Below, in pieces: positions 1-8,310 of a DNA stretch of 64,000 nucleotides. Each line of letters opens with the position of its first letter. The stretch's first letter is position 1. Below the pieces are notes generated by a model, which did no database searches, had not been told where the DNA came from, and was given only the letters and a program-made list of their open reading frames with translations. Source of the stretch: Bog-756 sp963831535 (lineage in GTDB: Bacteria; Actinomycetota; Acidimicrobiia; Acidimicrobiales; RAAP-2); contig CAWHQP010000002.1 in the NCBI GenBank assembly GCA_963831535.1, positions 310,001 to 374,000 of the forward strand. The letters run 5' to 3'. Both the position numbers and the translations under genes were made by a program.

Positions 1-18
1 TCAACAATCCGGTTTGGT

Positions 19-390
19 TCACTCCGAACCCCCACCGACGCGTGCGGACGCCCGTTGGCGAGTCTGATCGAGTTGGCTCTGTAGCTCTTTGTTGACGGCC
101 TGGAGGGCCAAGACGGCAGCGATTCCTGCCAGATTGAGGCCGTCGTCGAGGAGCCGCCCGATCTGTCGGAGGCGGACAAGATCGTCGTCGCTGTAGCGAC
201 GGGTGCCACCTTGGCTGCGGGCCGGACTGATCAGGCCCCGAGTCTCGTAGAGCCGGAGATTCTGGGGAGCGCTGCCCACCAACTCGGCTGCGACGGAGAT
301 TCCGTACAGGCCCCGGGTCCCAGCAGGACGCTCCTCGGACCCCCGCGATCGCCTCTGCGGAAATTCGGCAAAACCACTTGCATCGGACAT
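19..390 (-). CDS. hspR: HspR-like MerR-family heat-shock regulator
   Basis: This 123-residue protein is a MerR-type DNA-binding regulator. The winged-helix HTH starts at about residue 30 (ISVAAELVG) and continues through LRLYETRGLISPAR, GGTRRYS and the NLAGI segment that is typical of HspR. A short coiled-coil tail follows and the C-terminus is brief. I chose the ATG at 390 over an upstream TTG at 420, because the extra residues do not resemble the family and would run into the AT-rich promoter. It is divergent from an Hsp20 gene, which fits the known HspR role of repressing chaperone genes and responding to DnaK availability. No dnaK operon is visible here, so it may instead be a dedicated Hsp20 regulator. 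The family call is secure; the HspR name is inferred from the NLAGI motif and the neighbour. Confidence 0.8.
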   Translation of the reverse strand: MSDASGFAEFPQRRSRGSEERPAGTRGLYGISVAAELVGSAPQNLRLYETRGLISPARSQGGTRRYSDDDLVRLRQIGRLLDDGLNLAGIAAVLALQAVNKELQSQLDQTRQRASARVGGGSE

Positions 391-405
391 GGTTGCCAGG
401 ATATA

Positions 406-415
406 ACAAATTTGT
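406..415. promoter_or_regulatory. Palindrome in the hspR/hsp20 divergent promoter
   Basis: ACAAATTTGT is a perfect 10-base palindrome in an AT-rich patch between the two divergent starts (390 and 479). It may be the operator of the MerR/HspR-like protein. It does not match the classical HAIR element (CTTGAGT-N7-ACTCAAG), so the assignment is only positional. Confidence 0.35.
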
Positions 416-478
416 AGCAATCACCATAGATCCGGGGCGTGGAAAGGACGCCTCCGGCCGAAACAAGGAGGGCGCATC

Positions 479-955
479 ATGCTTGTTCGTTCCGATCCAT
501 TCCGTCAGTTCGACCGGTTGACCGAGCAAGTGTTCGGAACCGTTGCCCGTCCCGCAGCCATGCCCATGGATGCCTGGCGTGACGGTAACGAGTTCGTCGT
601 CGAGTTCGACCTGCCGGGAATCGACCCGGCCAGCATCGATCTCGATGTGGAGCGAAATGTTCTGACCGTCCGGGCCGAGCGTCGGACCGCAACCGGGCCA
701 GAAGTCGAGTTGGTGGCATCGGAGCGTCCCCGAGGCGTGTTCAGCCGACAAGTCATTCTTGGCGACGCGCTCGACACCGGTGGAATCACCGCTGCCTACA
801 ACAGCGGCGTACTCCGGCTCACAATCCCGGTGGCGGAGCGGGCCAAGCCCCGCAAGATCACGGTCACCACCGAGGAGCAAACCGCCGTGTCGCCCGCCGG
901 GGACTCCCAGGTGATCTCAGCCACCGCTGAGGATCGCCAGCCAGTCTCTGTGTGA
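479..955 (+). CDS. Hsp20 / alpha-crystallin small heat-shock protein
   Basis: This 158-residue protein is an ATP-independent chaperone that holds unfolding proteins in the cytoplasm. The alpha-crystallin domain spans roughly residues 35-130. Its first part reads EFVVEFDLPGIDP and VLTVRAER. The family signature near the end is GVLRLTIPVAERAKPRKI, followed by a polar tail of about 30 residues. A strong AAGGAGG ribosome site lies eight bases before the ATG. It is transcribed away from the hspR-like gene, and a small ORF begins six bases after its stop, so the two may be co-transcribed. Length and domain layout are normal for actinobacterial Hsp20. Confidence 0.93.
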   Translation: MLVRSDPFRQFDRLTEQVFGTVARPAAMPMDAWRDGNEFVVEFDLPGIDPASIDLDVERNVLTVRAERRTATGPEVELVASERPRGVFSRQVILGDALDTGGITAAYNSGVLRLTIPVAERAKPRKITVTTEEQTAVSPAGDSQVISATAEDRQPVSV

Positions 956-961
956 CCCGTC

Positions 962-1252
962 ATGGTCACGCAGAGGTGCGATGTGGCAACACGAGACGAG
1001 TTCCTTGCCGTAATGCTGGCCGATCCAGAGCTGCTCGACTTGGCCTTCGTCGAGGTGATCGCCTCATGGGAGGCTGAGCCGCCGCGGCCGCCGAATCGTA
1101 CGCTGGTGGCCACTTCGGAGAAGCGAAATCCACGGTCGAAGGCGTGGCAGAGGGACCATGACCGCCAGTGTTGGCATGCATGGTTCCGGGCCACTTCCCG
1201 ACCCAGAGTAGCCCGGTCGCCTCCGGAGCAATCAATGGTGGGTCGCTTCTGA
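962..1252 (+). CDS. Small hypothetical protein downstream of hsp20
   Basis: The predicted 96-residue protein starts six bases after the hsp20 stop. An alternative GTG start at 983 is in the same frame. Residues 8-50 are acidic and helical (RDEFLAVMLADPELLDLAFVE) and end in a proline-rich PPRPPNRT stretch. This looks like real coding sequence and recalls small actinobacterial proteins of unknown function. The last 45 residues are basic and low in complexity and could be out-of-frame reading. I do not assign a function. Co-expression with hsp20 is inferred from spacing only. Confidence 0.5.
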   Translation: MVTQRCDVATRDEFLAVMLADPELLDLAFVEVIASWEAEPPRPPNRTLVATSEKRNPRSKAWQRDHDRQCWHAWFRATSRPRVARSPPEQSMVGRF

Positions 1253-1679
1253 GGAGTCATCGGCCCGAAGGCCCGGTCCCAACAAGCACCAATTGAACCG
1301 TCAGAGGAGGTGGTGACTTCCCAAACAAGCAGACTCTGATTTACGAATGCAGGCTCGGCGGAGCCGATGACAACGTGGACGATCCGCACGATTGGCGCCA
1401 GCAGAGGCACCACACAACCTTGGGGTGACTACCCATAGCCACGGTCAACGGCATAGTCGCCGAGAGCGGAACGATCAGGAGGCACCGCCCGGCTTTACCA
1501 AGAGCCGGGCGGTGCCCGCTCCACGAGAACGATGTAGGGACGACTAGATGAGTTCGGTCATCGGTGAACAGGTGAAAGTATCCCGAGGCGACAGCAGAAC
1601 CTGGACGGGGCCCATCCATCCGGCCATCTGGGGCGGGGTACTGGGCAATCTGCTTCGGCTTATTGGGACACCATTCCGG
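1253..1679. other. Intergenic region between convergent genes
   Basis: This stretch separates the rightward hsp20 unit from the leftward phosphoesterase remnant. Apart from the strong hairpin at 1481-1516, I see no convincing coding sequence, RNA gene or repeat. Confidence 0.5.
1481..1516. terminator. Perfect 14-bp hairpin, probable terminator
   Basis: GGCACCGCCCGGCT (1481-1494) pairs perfectly with AGCCGGGCGGTGCC (1503-1516) across an eight-base loop. It lies between convergent transcription units and lacks a clear U-tract on either side, as is common for actinobacterial terminators. It could serve both directions. Confidence 0.65.
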
Positions 1680-3062
1680 TTAATCGGCTGCGGCGGGAGC
1701 CAGGAGTGGGAAGAACACGGCGCGGGCACTGCGCAGCACCGTCATGATCTGCTCTGGCGGAATGTCCGCCTGCGGATCTTCTGGCAACCCGTCGAGCTTG
1801 ATGTTGTTCTGCGCTGCGTACCCTCGTAGGCCATCCACCAGGGTCTTGCCCAACACCGAGACTGCCTGTCCGAGTGCCAGCGCATCCTCGGTGAACTTGG
1901 GAACCGGCCGGGCTTCGGGCACGGGCCAACTCTCCGGGTCCCTTGGACCGGGCGACAGCATCTCGCCCCGTGAAGGGGTCACCCAGGTCCCCACTGCTCC
2001 CGCAAGGTGGCGACCAGCGAGGTATGCCGATGCTCCTCGTTGAACACTTCGCCCTTCGCGACCCACGTAGAGATGACGATGGCAGGGACCCGATAGTCGG
2101 AACGGTCGAAGGTGCAGTCACACTCGCCCACCGAAGCAGACGGGTCGGGCGGGGGAACTGGCCCCGGAGGTAAGTGGTCGTAGGTGCCGCCGGGTTCGTC
2201 CCAGCGGATGAGCACGGTGGCGTTCCAGACGTTGGCACCGGTTGAGGACTGCATCCCCCGAATGGGCGTCGTAGATCCGGGACAAAACGCCTCGCCCCCG
2301 AGGATTGTACGGCGGCGGGTCGATCCCCTTGATCTCCAGGCCATGCCCCATGGCCCGTCCGGCGGCAGGGTAGTAATCACCGTGACCTACGATCAGACAC
2401 GCTTCGATGAAGGAGAAATCGGCCAGTTCGCTGTTGGCGGCATCCTTCTCGAACTGTGCGAACGGATCGAAGTTGGTGGCCAGGCGCTCTTTCCGCCGGG
2501 GGTAGTGGATGATGGCTGTGGCCGAGAACTGCATGGGTTCGGCGACGTAGACCTTCCGTGCCTCTCCATGGTCCTCCAGCCGGTTGACGATGGTCTCGGC
2601 GTCGTTGTTCATCAGCCACTTGGTGGCCGGAGCATTGACCGTCATCCCCGATGAGGTCGCGGCGGTCCAGAAAGACCGGTTCATGAAGGTCTGGGAGGGC
2701 ACTTCGCAGAGCCAGTGGTCGAAGACCCCGAAGGAACGGGCCAGCCCATTGAGCACGGGCACCTGCTCGGGGGTGAACCCGGTCATGATCTGGCTGTACT
2801 CCTCGTAGGTCGGTTGACGGCCCATCTCTGCGGAGAACGTGCTGATGTAGTCGGCGACGTACCCGTCCATGGTCGGCGCCTGCTGGGCATTCACATCGAA
2901 TAGTGCGGTCGAATCTGTCGACGGCCAATAGCGGGGAACTACCCGGAGCCTCGGGCTGCTCCAACACTCAGGTCCGGTGTTGGGACCGCCTTCGAGCCCA
3001 ACATCGGCCGACCCCCACCCCTTAAATTCGATCGTCCCGTCTGCTGAGAAAGCCGTGTTCAA
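1680..3062 (-). pseudogene. Broken phospholipase C / alkaline phosphatase-type phosphoesterase
   Basis: The translated pieces match the bacterial phosphoesterase (phospholipase C / acid phosphatase) family. One frame carries YADYISTF-like sequence, GRQPTYEEYSQIMTGFTPEQ and VPSQTFMNRSFWTAATSSG (about 2300-2900). A second frame carries WDEPGGTYDHLPPGPVPPPDP and EVFNEEHRHTSL (about 2000-2270). A third carries the C-terminal tail ending at 1680. At least four one-base shifts are needed to join them, near 2300, 2290, 2270 and 1950-2000. The N-terminal part that holds the family's metal-binding E-N-R-S-F motif is missing altogether. The indels alone could be sequencing errors, but the missing 5' end points to a truncated non-functional gene. 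No partner genes are evident. Confidence 0.75.
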
Positions 3063-3217
3063 CCCAACTTTTGGCTAACAATCGAGTCTCAGCGCGTCAG
3101 CAGGCGGATCAACGGGTTCCAGAGCTCGATCAGGTCACCCCGTCTGAAGAGGTAACCGAGACGACCCGGGACGAGACGCTACGTAGTGAAAATCGAAAGA
3201 GGCCTCATGTATTCGTC

Positions 3218-3245
3218 AGGGTGGCTTCGATTCCCACCGCCGGCT
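3218..3245 (+). other. tRNA-like 3' fragment (T-arm plus acceptor strand)
   Basis: The bases TTCGATT flanked by GTGGC and CCCAC look like a T-loop with a T-stem carrying one mismatch. They are followed by CGCCGGCT, which resembles an acceptor 3' strand with a discriminator base. No D-arm, anticodon arm or 5' acceptor strand is found upstream, and CCA is not encoded. It could be a decayed tRNA or tmRNA end left by integration of a mobile element, or chance. It sits between the phosphoesterase remnant and modC. Confidence 0.3.
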
Positions 3246-3291
3246 CAAAAACAGGAATGAGAATCGCAGCCGACCGGCCGAACAACCCCAA

Positions 3292-4365
3292 TCATTCCGG
3301 ACCTGGGGAGCCGACGTCGGGATAAACATCGATCTGGGTGGCCTTGAGCGAGGCCCATACCGTGATGCCTTCGGTGAGTCCCAGGGTCGACAGAGATACG
3401 GTGGTGATCTCGGCGGCTACCCGGACAGGTTCACCGAGGAAAACCCGGGCCCTGTCACCCAACAGGTGCACCTCGGCCACTCGGGTGGACCAGGTGTTGC
3501 GCGGACTGCCCGCCGGTCGGTCGAGGTAGAGCGCTACGTCCCGGGGGGCGATCACCGCAAGTACGTCACCCGCCAACGAGCTGGCCGTATGGAGGACAGC
3601 CCCTCCGTCCAGGACGAGTTCGGAGCCGCTGGCCATCCCCCTCAGGAGATTCAAACCCGCCAATTGGGCGACATAGCTGGTGCGGGGCCGTGCGTTGACT
3701 GCCGCGAACGTTCCCGACTGGACCACCGCTCCGTCTTCGACGATCACCAAACGGTCGGCGATGGCCGCGGCATCCAGCGCATCGTGGGTTACCAGAACGC
3801 ACGATCCACCGAATCCCTGGAGGTGTCCGCGCAGTTCATGACGCACCGATCCCCGCTGGCCGATGTCCAGGGCAGCCAACGGCTCGTCGAGGAGGAGGAG
3901 GCGCGGGTCCATCGCCAGCGCCCGAGCCAGGGCCACCCGCTGGGCCTGGCCACCGGAGAGCCGCGCCGGTTTCGCCGATGCCTGCTGGGCCACCCCCATG
4001 CGCTCGAGCCACTCGAGTGCCCGACGGGCAGCGTCGGACTTCGTCGCCCCCCGGCTTCGGAGGCCGAACGACACGTTGGCCTGGGCAGTGAGGTGTGGGA
4101 AGAGCAAATAGTCCTGGAACACCACCCCGCACGATCGTCGCTCGGGTGGAATGAGGACACCCGCATCGGGGTCGTCGAGCACGGTTCCGTCCAGAATGAT
4201 TCGGCCCGTGGACAACGGTTGGAGACCAGCCAGGGCACGGAGCAGAGTCGATTTGCCGCTCCCGTTGGGACCGAGCACCGCCACGACCTCACCATCGGCC
4301 ACCTCCAGCGCCACGTGCTCGGAGAAGCCACCGAGTGTCACCCCCACATCAGCGACCAGGCTCAC
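3292..4365 (-). CDS. modC: Molybdate ABC transporter ATP-binding protein ModC
   Basis: This 357-residue ATPase powers molybdate (or tungstate) import with ModB and ModA. Visible motifs are Walker A GPNGSGKST (about residues 32-40), signature LSGGQ, Walker B LLLLDEP and the H-loop VTHD. The last 70 residues form a Mop/TOBE-type oxyanion-binding domain (EVHLLGDRARVFL and the following strands). I chose the GTG at 4365 because it overlaps the modB stop as GTGA; an in-frame ATG at 4386 would overlap modB by 25 bases. It is the last gene of the long molybdenum string. The nearest alternative is another oxyanion ATPase, but the Mop domain and neighbours favour ModC. Confidence 0.92.
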   Translation of the reverse strand: MSLVADVGVTLGGFSEHVALEVADGEVVAVLGPNGSGKSTLLRALAGLQPLSTGRIILDGTVLDDPDAGVLIPPERRSCGVVFQDYLLFPHLTAQANVSFGLRSRGATKSDAARRALEWLERMGVAQQASAKPARLSGGQAQRVALARALAMDPRLLLLDEPLAALDIGQRGSVRHELRGHLQGFGGSCVLVTHDALDAAAIADRLVIVEDGAVVQSGTFAAVNARPRTSYVAQLAGLNLLRGMASGSELVLDGGAVLHTASSLAGDVLAVIAPRDVALYLDRPAGSPRNTWSTRVAEVHLLGDRARVFLGEPVRVAAEITTVSLSTLGLTEGITVWASLKATQIDVYPDVGSPGPE

Positions 4366-5171
4366 GGCGCGATGGCCCCCATCCACCGGCCCCGCAGTGC
4401 CACCAACACGACCACCGATACCGTCAAGAGGGCCAGCGACAGCGCTACGGCCACCTGCTCGTTGCCTTCGAGAGCCAGATAGATGGCCAGTGGAAGGGTC
4501 TGGGTCCGCCCTTGGATGTCGCCGGCGAAGGTGATGGTTGCACCGAACTCACCGAGCGCCCGGGCCCACGTGAGGGCGGCACCGGCGATCAGTGAGGACG
4601 AGATGAGGGGAAGGGTGACCCTCCGAAACACCGTCCAACGTCCAGCGCCCAGGCTTGACGCCGCCTCCTCGTACCGCCCATCCATGGAGCGCAGGGCAGC
4701 CTCGACGGTAACAATGAGAAAGGGCATGGCCACGAAGGTCTCCGCCAGAACCACCCCGGCGGTGCTGAACGTGAACTGGATGCCGAACCAGTTGAAGAGA
4801 GGGCGGCCCAGGACCCCGTCGCGGCCGAAGGCAAGCAAGAGCGCCACACCACCCACCACCGGCGGTAGAACCATGGGGAGGATGGTCAGCGCCCGCACCA
4901 GGTTTCGCCCCGGGAATTCCACCCGGGCCAGCACCCATGCCAGGGGCAAACCGAGTACCACGGACAGTCCGGTGGCCCACGCCGAGCAGACGAGGGACAG
5001 CCGAAGCGCATCGCTGGCCACCGGTGAGCTCAGGTCCGACACCAGGGATCCCCACGGGGCCTTCGTCAGCAGCCCTACTAGAGGGAGAGCCAAGAAGCCG
5101 ACGGTGACGGTGGCCACCACCACCACTGCCACCGCCGGCCGTCTTTGCCGTGATGGCATGCCGGCAGTCAT
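4362..5171 (-). CDS. modB: Molybdate ABC transporter permease ModB
   Basis: This 269-residue integral membrane protein has about five or six hydrophobic helices. It carries the binding-protein-dependent permease (EAA) loop with which the ATPase docks, seen as EEAASSLGAGRWTVFRRVTLP (about residues 165-185). A basic N-terminus precedes the first membrane segment. It forms the channel for molybdate with ModC and receives substrate from ModA. The stop overlaps the modC GTG start by four bases, and modA ends six bases upstream, so the three are translated as a unit. The length is slightly above the usual 220-230 residues because of the extended N-terminus. Confidence 0.92.
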   Translation of the reverse strand: MTAGMPSRQRRPAVAVVVVATVTVGFLALPLVGLLTKAPWGSLVSDLSSPVASDALRLSLVCSAWATGLSVVLGLPLAWVLARVEFPGRNLVRALTILPMVLPPVVGGVALLLAFGRDGVLGRPLFNWFGIQFTFSTAGVVLAETFVAMPFLIVTVEAALRSMDGRYEEAASSLGAGRWTVFRRVTLPLISSSLIAGAALTWARALGEFGATITFAGDIQGRTQTLPLAIYLALEGNEQVAVALSLALLTVSVVVLVALRGRWMGAIAP

Positions 5172-5177
5172 TCGATC

Positions 5178-5990
5178 TCAGCGAGCAGGCAGGAAGCTGG
5201 CCTGTCGTAGTACGGACTGACCGGTCGGGCCGAGAACGTAGGCGATCCACGCCTGGGCCAGAGCCCGGTCAGCGGTGCCCTTGACCAGCGCGATGGGGTA
5301 GCTGGTGGTGACGTTCTGGCTCGGGGCGATGGGGACACCCACACCCTGGGTGCCTACTGTCTTGGCATTGGTGACGTAGACCACGCCGGCGTCGGCATCC
5401 CCGGTGGTGACCTCAGCCAGGGTCGCGTCGACGTTCTGGCCCAGCGACACCTTGGCAACCGGCAGTGTCACGTGAGCTTTGGCCAGAGCCTTTTGGGCGG
5501 TCGAACCGCAGGGGGCCGTAGTGACGCATAGTGCCACCACCGACGCCTTGGTCAGGTCGGCGAGTGAGTGGATCCCGAGCGGGTTTCCGGGCTTCACCAC
5601 GATCTCCAGCCGATTGCGAGCGAAGATCACCGGGGGGCCGCTGATATCTCCGGCCTGTTGCACGGTGGCCATGTCGCCGGGGGAGGCTGAGGCGAAGACG
5701 TCGGCTGGTGCCCCCTGTTGGATCTGAGTGGCCAACGCTCCTGATGATCCGAAGTTGAAGGCGACGGTAGCGCCCGGATGGAGAGCGTGAAAGGTCGTCT
5801 CCAACTGTCCGAATGCTCCCGTGAGCGACGAAGCCGCCGACACAGTAATGGAGCCGGTAAGTCTGGGGATCGTCGTTGACGTCGTCGTGGGCGAACTCGA
5901 CGTGCTGCCGCAGGCAGCAGCAGCCAAGGCCGCTCCGAGGAGCAGGGCAAGGACACGGGCATGACGCGCCAAACGGACCTCCGTGGTCAC
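5178..5990 (-). CDS. modA: Molybdate-binding lipoprotein ModA
   Basis: This 270-residue protein begins with a lipoprotein signal peptide (hydrophobic run ending in the lipobox LAAAAC) and a threonine/serine linker. The mature part reads ITVSAASSLTGAF, NFGSSGALATQIQQGAPADVFASA and GDADAGVVYVTNA, which are the conserved oxyanion-binding segments of ModA-type proteins. It captures molybdate outside the membrane and delivers it to ModB/ModC. The GTG start overlaps the stop of the upstream HTH-Mop gene by four bases (GTGA at 5987-5990). Tungstate is a possible alternative substrate; the adjacent molybdopterin genes favour molybdate. Confidence 0.93.
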   Translation of the reverse strand: MTTEVRLARHARVLALLLGAALAAAACGSTSSSPTTTSTTIPRLTGSITVSAASSLTGAFGQLETTFHALHPGATVAFNFGSSGALATQIQQGAPADVFASASPGDMATVQQAGDISGPPVIFARNRLEIVVKPGNPLGIHSLADLTKASVVALCVTTAPCGSTAQKALAKAHVTLPVAKVSLGQNVDATLAEVTTGDADAGVVYVTNAKTVGTQGVGVPIAPSQNVTTSYPIALVKGTADRALAQAWIAYVLGPTGQSVLRQASFLPAR

Positions 5991-6385
5991 GCCGGCGACA
6001 CCTCCACCATCACCGAGGTGGACTTGACTACGGCGGTGGCCAGATCTCCCTCCTCCAGTTTGAGGGCATCGGCCGCCTCCCGGGTGAGAAGGGAGACCAC
6101 CCGGAACCGACCTGCCCGAAGTTCGATGATGGCGGTGAGCTTGTCCCGCTCGACGCGCGTCACCACGCCACTGAACCGGTTGCGGGCCGAGCGCGAGGTC
6201 AACTCGTCGGGAATATGGCCGTCGTCCTGCTCTCGGACGAACCGGGCGAGCTCCCTTCCCTCCACCATGCGGTGACCGCCCTCGGAGCGCACCGTCTCGA
6301 TCCGTCCCTCATCGCACCAACGCCGCACCGTGTCCGCACTGACACCGAGAAGCTCCGCGAGTTGACCGGGGCGGTACTGAGCCAT
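5987..6385 (-). CDS. HTH-Mop (TOBE) putative molybdate-responsive regulator
   Basis: This 132-residue protein joins an N-terminal excisionase/MerR-type helix-turn-helix (YRPGQLAELLGVSADTVRRW, residues 4-23, then GGHRMV) to a C-terminal Mop/TOBE oxyanion-binding domain (NRFSGVVTRVERDKL through VVKSTSVMVEV, about residues 68-130). The domain pairing suggests a molybdate-sensing DNA-binding protein analogous to ModE but built on a different HTH. It lies inside the molybdenum string, between moaC and modA, and its stop overlaps the modA start. An AT-rich 111-base spacer (6386-6496) upstream may hold a promoter that it regulates. Sensing and target are inferred from architecture and position. Confidence 0.85.
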   Translation of the reverse strand: MAQYRPGQLAELLGVSADTVRRWCDEGRIETVRSEGGHRMVEGRELARFVREQDDGHIPDELTSRSARNRFSGVVTRVERDKLTAIIELRAGRFRVVSLLTREAADALKLEEGDLATAVVKSTSVMVEVSPA

Positions 6386-6496
6386 GGGAGGACTCTACAA
6401 GACAAACCTCGCAGGCGCAGGATAAATGTTCAATAGGTATTGCACATTCCAGACATTCTTCCAATTCGACGTGCACATACGGATTCGGAAAGGACT

Positions 6497-7006
6497 TTAC
6501 GGCGGTCCACCGTCGACATCGCGTTCCCAGGTCCCCGACCTCCCTCCCGACTTGTGCCACAGCGTGAGATCGTCGATGGAGACTGCGGGGTCCATGTCCT
6601 GCAGTGCCTGAACCAGCACCAGTGCGGCAGCGGTGCAAGCTGTGAGCGCCTCCATCTCCACGCCCGTCTTGTCGATGATGGCGGCCACGGCAACCACCGC
6701 GAACCCGTGGGACATCGGTCGGACGTCGACATCGATGCCGTCGAGCCGGATCGGATGACAAAGTGGGATGAGCACCGCTGTCCGCTTGGCTGCCATCATC
6801 CCAGCGAACCTCGCCGAGGCCAGGAGCTCGGACCCCTCGGCAGGGTCGGCGAGCAGCTGGGCCACGTCGGCCACGCTGTGCACCGTGCAGCGCGCCTCGG
6901 CGATTCGACGAGTCTCCGCTTTTCCGGTGACGTCCACCATGTGGGCCTTGCCGTGCTCGTCCACGTGCGTGAGCCGGTCGGCCGCACTGGGGATCCGGCC
7001 GGTCAT
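6497..7006 (-). CDS. moaC: Cyclic pyranopterin monophosphate synthase MoaC
   Basis: This 169-residue enzyme converts the MoaA product into cyclic pyranopterin monophosphate in the first stage of molybdopterin synthesis. Conserved segments are LTHVDEHGKAHMVDV near the N-terminus, AAKRTAVLIPLCHPIRLDG (about 72-90) and the catalytic-region motif DKTGVEMEALTACTAAAL (about 112-129). The length is standard. The start overlaps the moaD stop as ATGA, so translation is coupled. The stop is TAA, rare among its neighbours, and is followed by the AT-rich spacer before the HTH-Mop gene. Confidence 0.95.
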   Translation of the reverse strand: MTGRIPSAADRLTHVDEHGKAHMVDVTGKAETRRIAEARCTVHSVADVAQLLADPAEGSELLASARFAGMMAAKRTAVLIPLCHPIRLDGIDVDVRPMSHGFAVVAVAAIIDKTGVEMEALTACTAAALVLVQALQDMDPAVSIDDLTLWHKSGGRSGTWERDVDGGPP

Positions 7007-7251
7007 CCGCCGGATACCGGGGGAATGACCGAAACCTCATCGGCACCGCTGACCTGGTCATCGAGAGAGGCGGCTGCACCGTTCACCCAGATGCTGCTGG
7101 TGGCAATCACTGCGGCGAGATGCTCGCCGAACCGGACCTCGGCGGCAGCCAGCACATCGCCCACGGTCAGGCCGTCCAACTCGACCGAGGTCTCGCCGGC
7201 CGCCACGCGGGCAGGACCGAACAATCGCAGGTTGGCCACGACCTCAGCCAC
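7003..7251 (-). CDS. moaD: Molybdopterin synthase sulfur carrier subunit MoaD
   Basis: This 82-residue ubiquitin-fold protein ends in the required Gly-Gly (PPVSGG), which is adenylated and thiocarboxylated to carry sulfur to molybdopterin synthase. It pairs with MoaE, encoded three genes upstream. The GTG start overlaps the 3' end of moaA by eight bases and its stop overlaps moaC by four. Other visible family features are the N-terminal VVANLRLFGPAR strand and the SGADEVSVIPPVSGG tail. No moeB-type adenylating enzyme lies in this string. Confidence 0.92.
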   Translation of the reverse strand: MAEVVANLRLFGPARVAAGETSVELDGLTVGDVLAAAEVRFGEHLAAVIATSSIWVNGAAASLDDQVSGADEVSVIPPVSGG

Positions 7252-8239
7252 CGATCATCGACATGGAACGGGCAGGGCGGAGAAATCCGGGCTCGTCGAT
7301 CCCGTGACCCGGGCGTTTACCCCAGACGGCCCGGCGCAGCAGAACGGCCAACTGTCTGTCCTCGGCCCCGTGGCGGAGGAGGTGACGGGCGTCGAGCTCG
7401 TCGTCGGAGAACAGGCAGTTCCGGATGGCGCCGTCGGCGGTGAGCCGGAGTCGATTGCACGTGCCGCAGAATGGCTGGGTGACACTGGAGATGAGGCCGA
7501 TACCCCCGGCGCCGTCAGCGAAACGGAACGACTGTGCCGGTGCTGGGCCGGTACCGCCCGGCTCCGCCTCCAGGGGCCACCGAGTATCGATGCACCGGTA
7601 CACCTCGTCGCCGGGGACCAGTTGGTCACGGTCCCAAGCCCCCTCGGCGTCGAGAGGCATGTACTCGATGAACCGGACCGTCCGGCCGGTGGCCCGCCCA
7701 AAAGCGGCGAAGTCGAGGATTTCGTCGTCATTGCGACCCCGGATGAGCACGACGTTGACCTTGACCGGTCCCAGACCAGCGCCCTCAGCCACATCCATGG
7801 AGTGCAGGACGGTAGCCAGGTCGCCCCGCCTCCGGATGGTGGCGAACCGGTCGGGGCGGAGCGAGTCACAGCTGATGTTCACCCGATTGAGGCCGGCCTC
7901 GGCCAACGCCCCGGCCTGATCGGCCAGGAGCATCCCGTTGGAGGTAAGGGCCAGGTCCTCGAAACCCACAGCCGCCAGCCTCGCCACCAGGTCCGGGATA
8001 CCCCGTCGCACCAGAGGCTCACCTCCGGTGATCCGGACCGAGGAGACGCCGAGGTCCCTGGCCACCGATGCCGTACGGACGATCTCCTCGAACGTCAGGA
8101 GCTCGGACCGGGGCAGGAAGGTCATTCCCTGCTCGGGCATGCAGTAGGTGCACCGAAGGTTGCAACGGTCAGTTACCGAGATGCGCAGATCGTCGTGGAC
8201 CCGACCGAACGAGTCGACCAGTGGCCCGACCACGGGCAT
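7244..8239 (-). CDS. moaA: GTP 3',8-cyclase MoaA (radical SAM)
   Basis: This 331-residue radical SAM enzyme rearranges GTP in the first step of molybdenum cofactor synthesis. The N-terminal cluster motif is CNLRCTYCMPEQ (Cx3Cx2C), followed by RITGGEPLVRRG. The C-terminal second-cluster region is FCGTCNRLRLTADG and the downstream NCLF, as expected for MoaA. I chose the ATG at 8239 because GGAGG lies five bases before it and the frame upstream belongs to a shifted moeA. As read, the frame stays open back to 9586, so automatic callers may report a MoeA-MoaA fusion; I treat that as an artefact. The C-terminus lacks the usual final Gly-Gly and reads SMIGG, so the Gly-Gly is in fact retained at the very end. 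Confidence 0.93.
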   Translation of the reverse strand: MPVVGPLVDSFGRVHDDLRISVTDRCNLRCTYCMPEQGMTFLPRSELLTFEEIVRTASVARDLGVSSVRITGGEPLVRRGIPDLVARLAAVGFEDLALTSNGMLLADQAGALAEAGLNRVNISCDSLRPDRFATIRRRGDLATVLHSMDVAEGAGLGPVKVNVVLIRGRNDDEILDFAAFGRATGRTVRFIEYMPLDAEGAWDRDQLVPGDEVYRCIDTRWPLEAEPGGTGPAPAQSFRFADGAGGIGLISSVTQPFCGTCNRLRLTADGAIRNCLFSDDELDARHLLRHGAEDRQLAVLLRRAVWGKRPGHGIDEPGFLRPARSMSMIGG

Positions 8240-8310
8240 GTCACCTCCTTCGACGGCCTGGGGACCGACGGCACGGCCCGTCCGGAGGGAGATCGCCACC
8301 GGCACCACGG

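Noticed and set aside
406..420. A HAIR-type HspR operator.
   Set aside because: The palindrome found does not have the CTTGAGT/ACTCAAG arms.
6386..6496. A cysteine-rich reading on the minus strand (CLEC and CACEVC) in the moaC-HTH spacer.
   Set aside because: No start codon with ribosome site, AT-rich codon use unlike neighbours, and the spacing looks like a promoter region.
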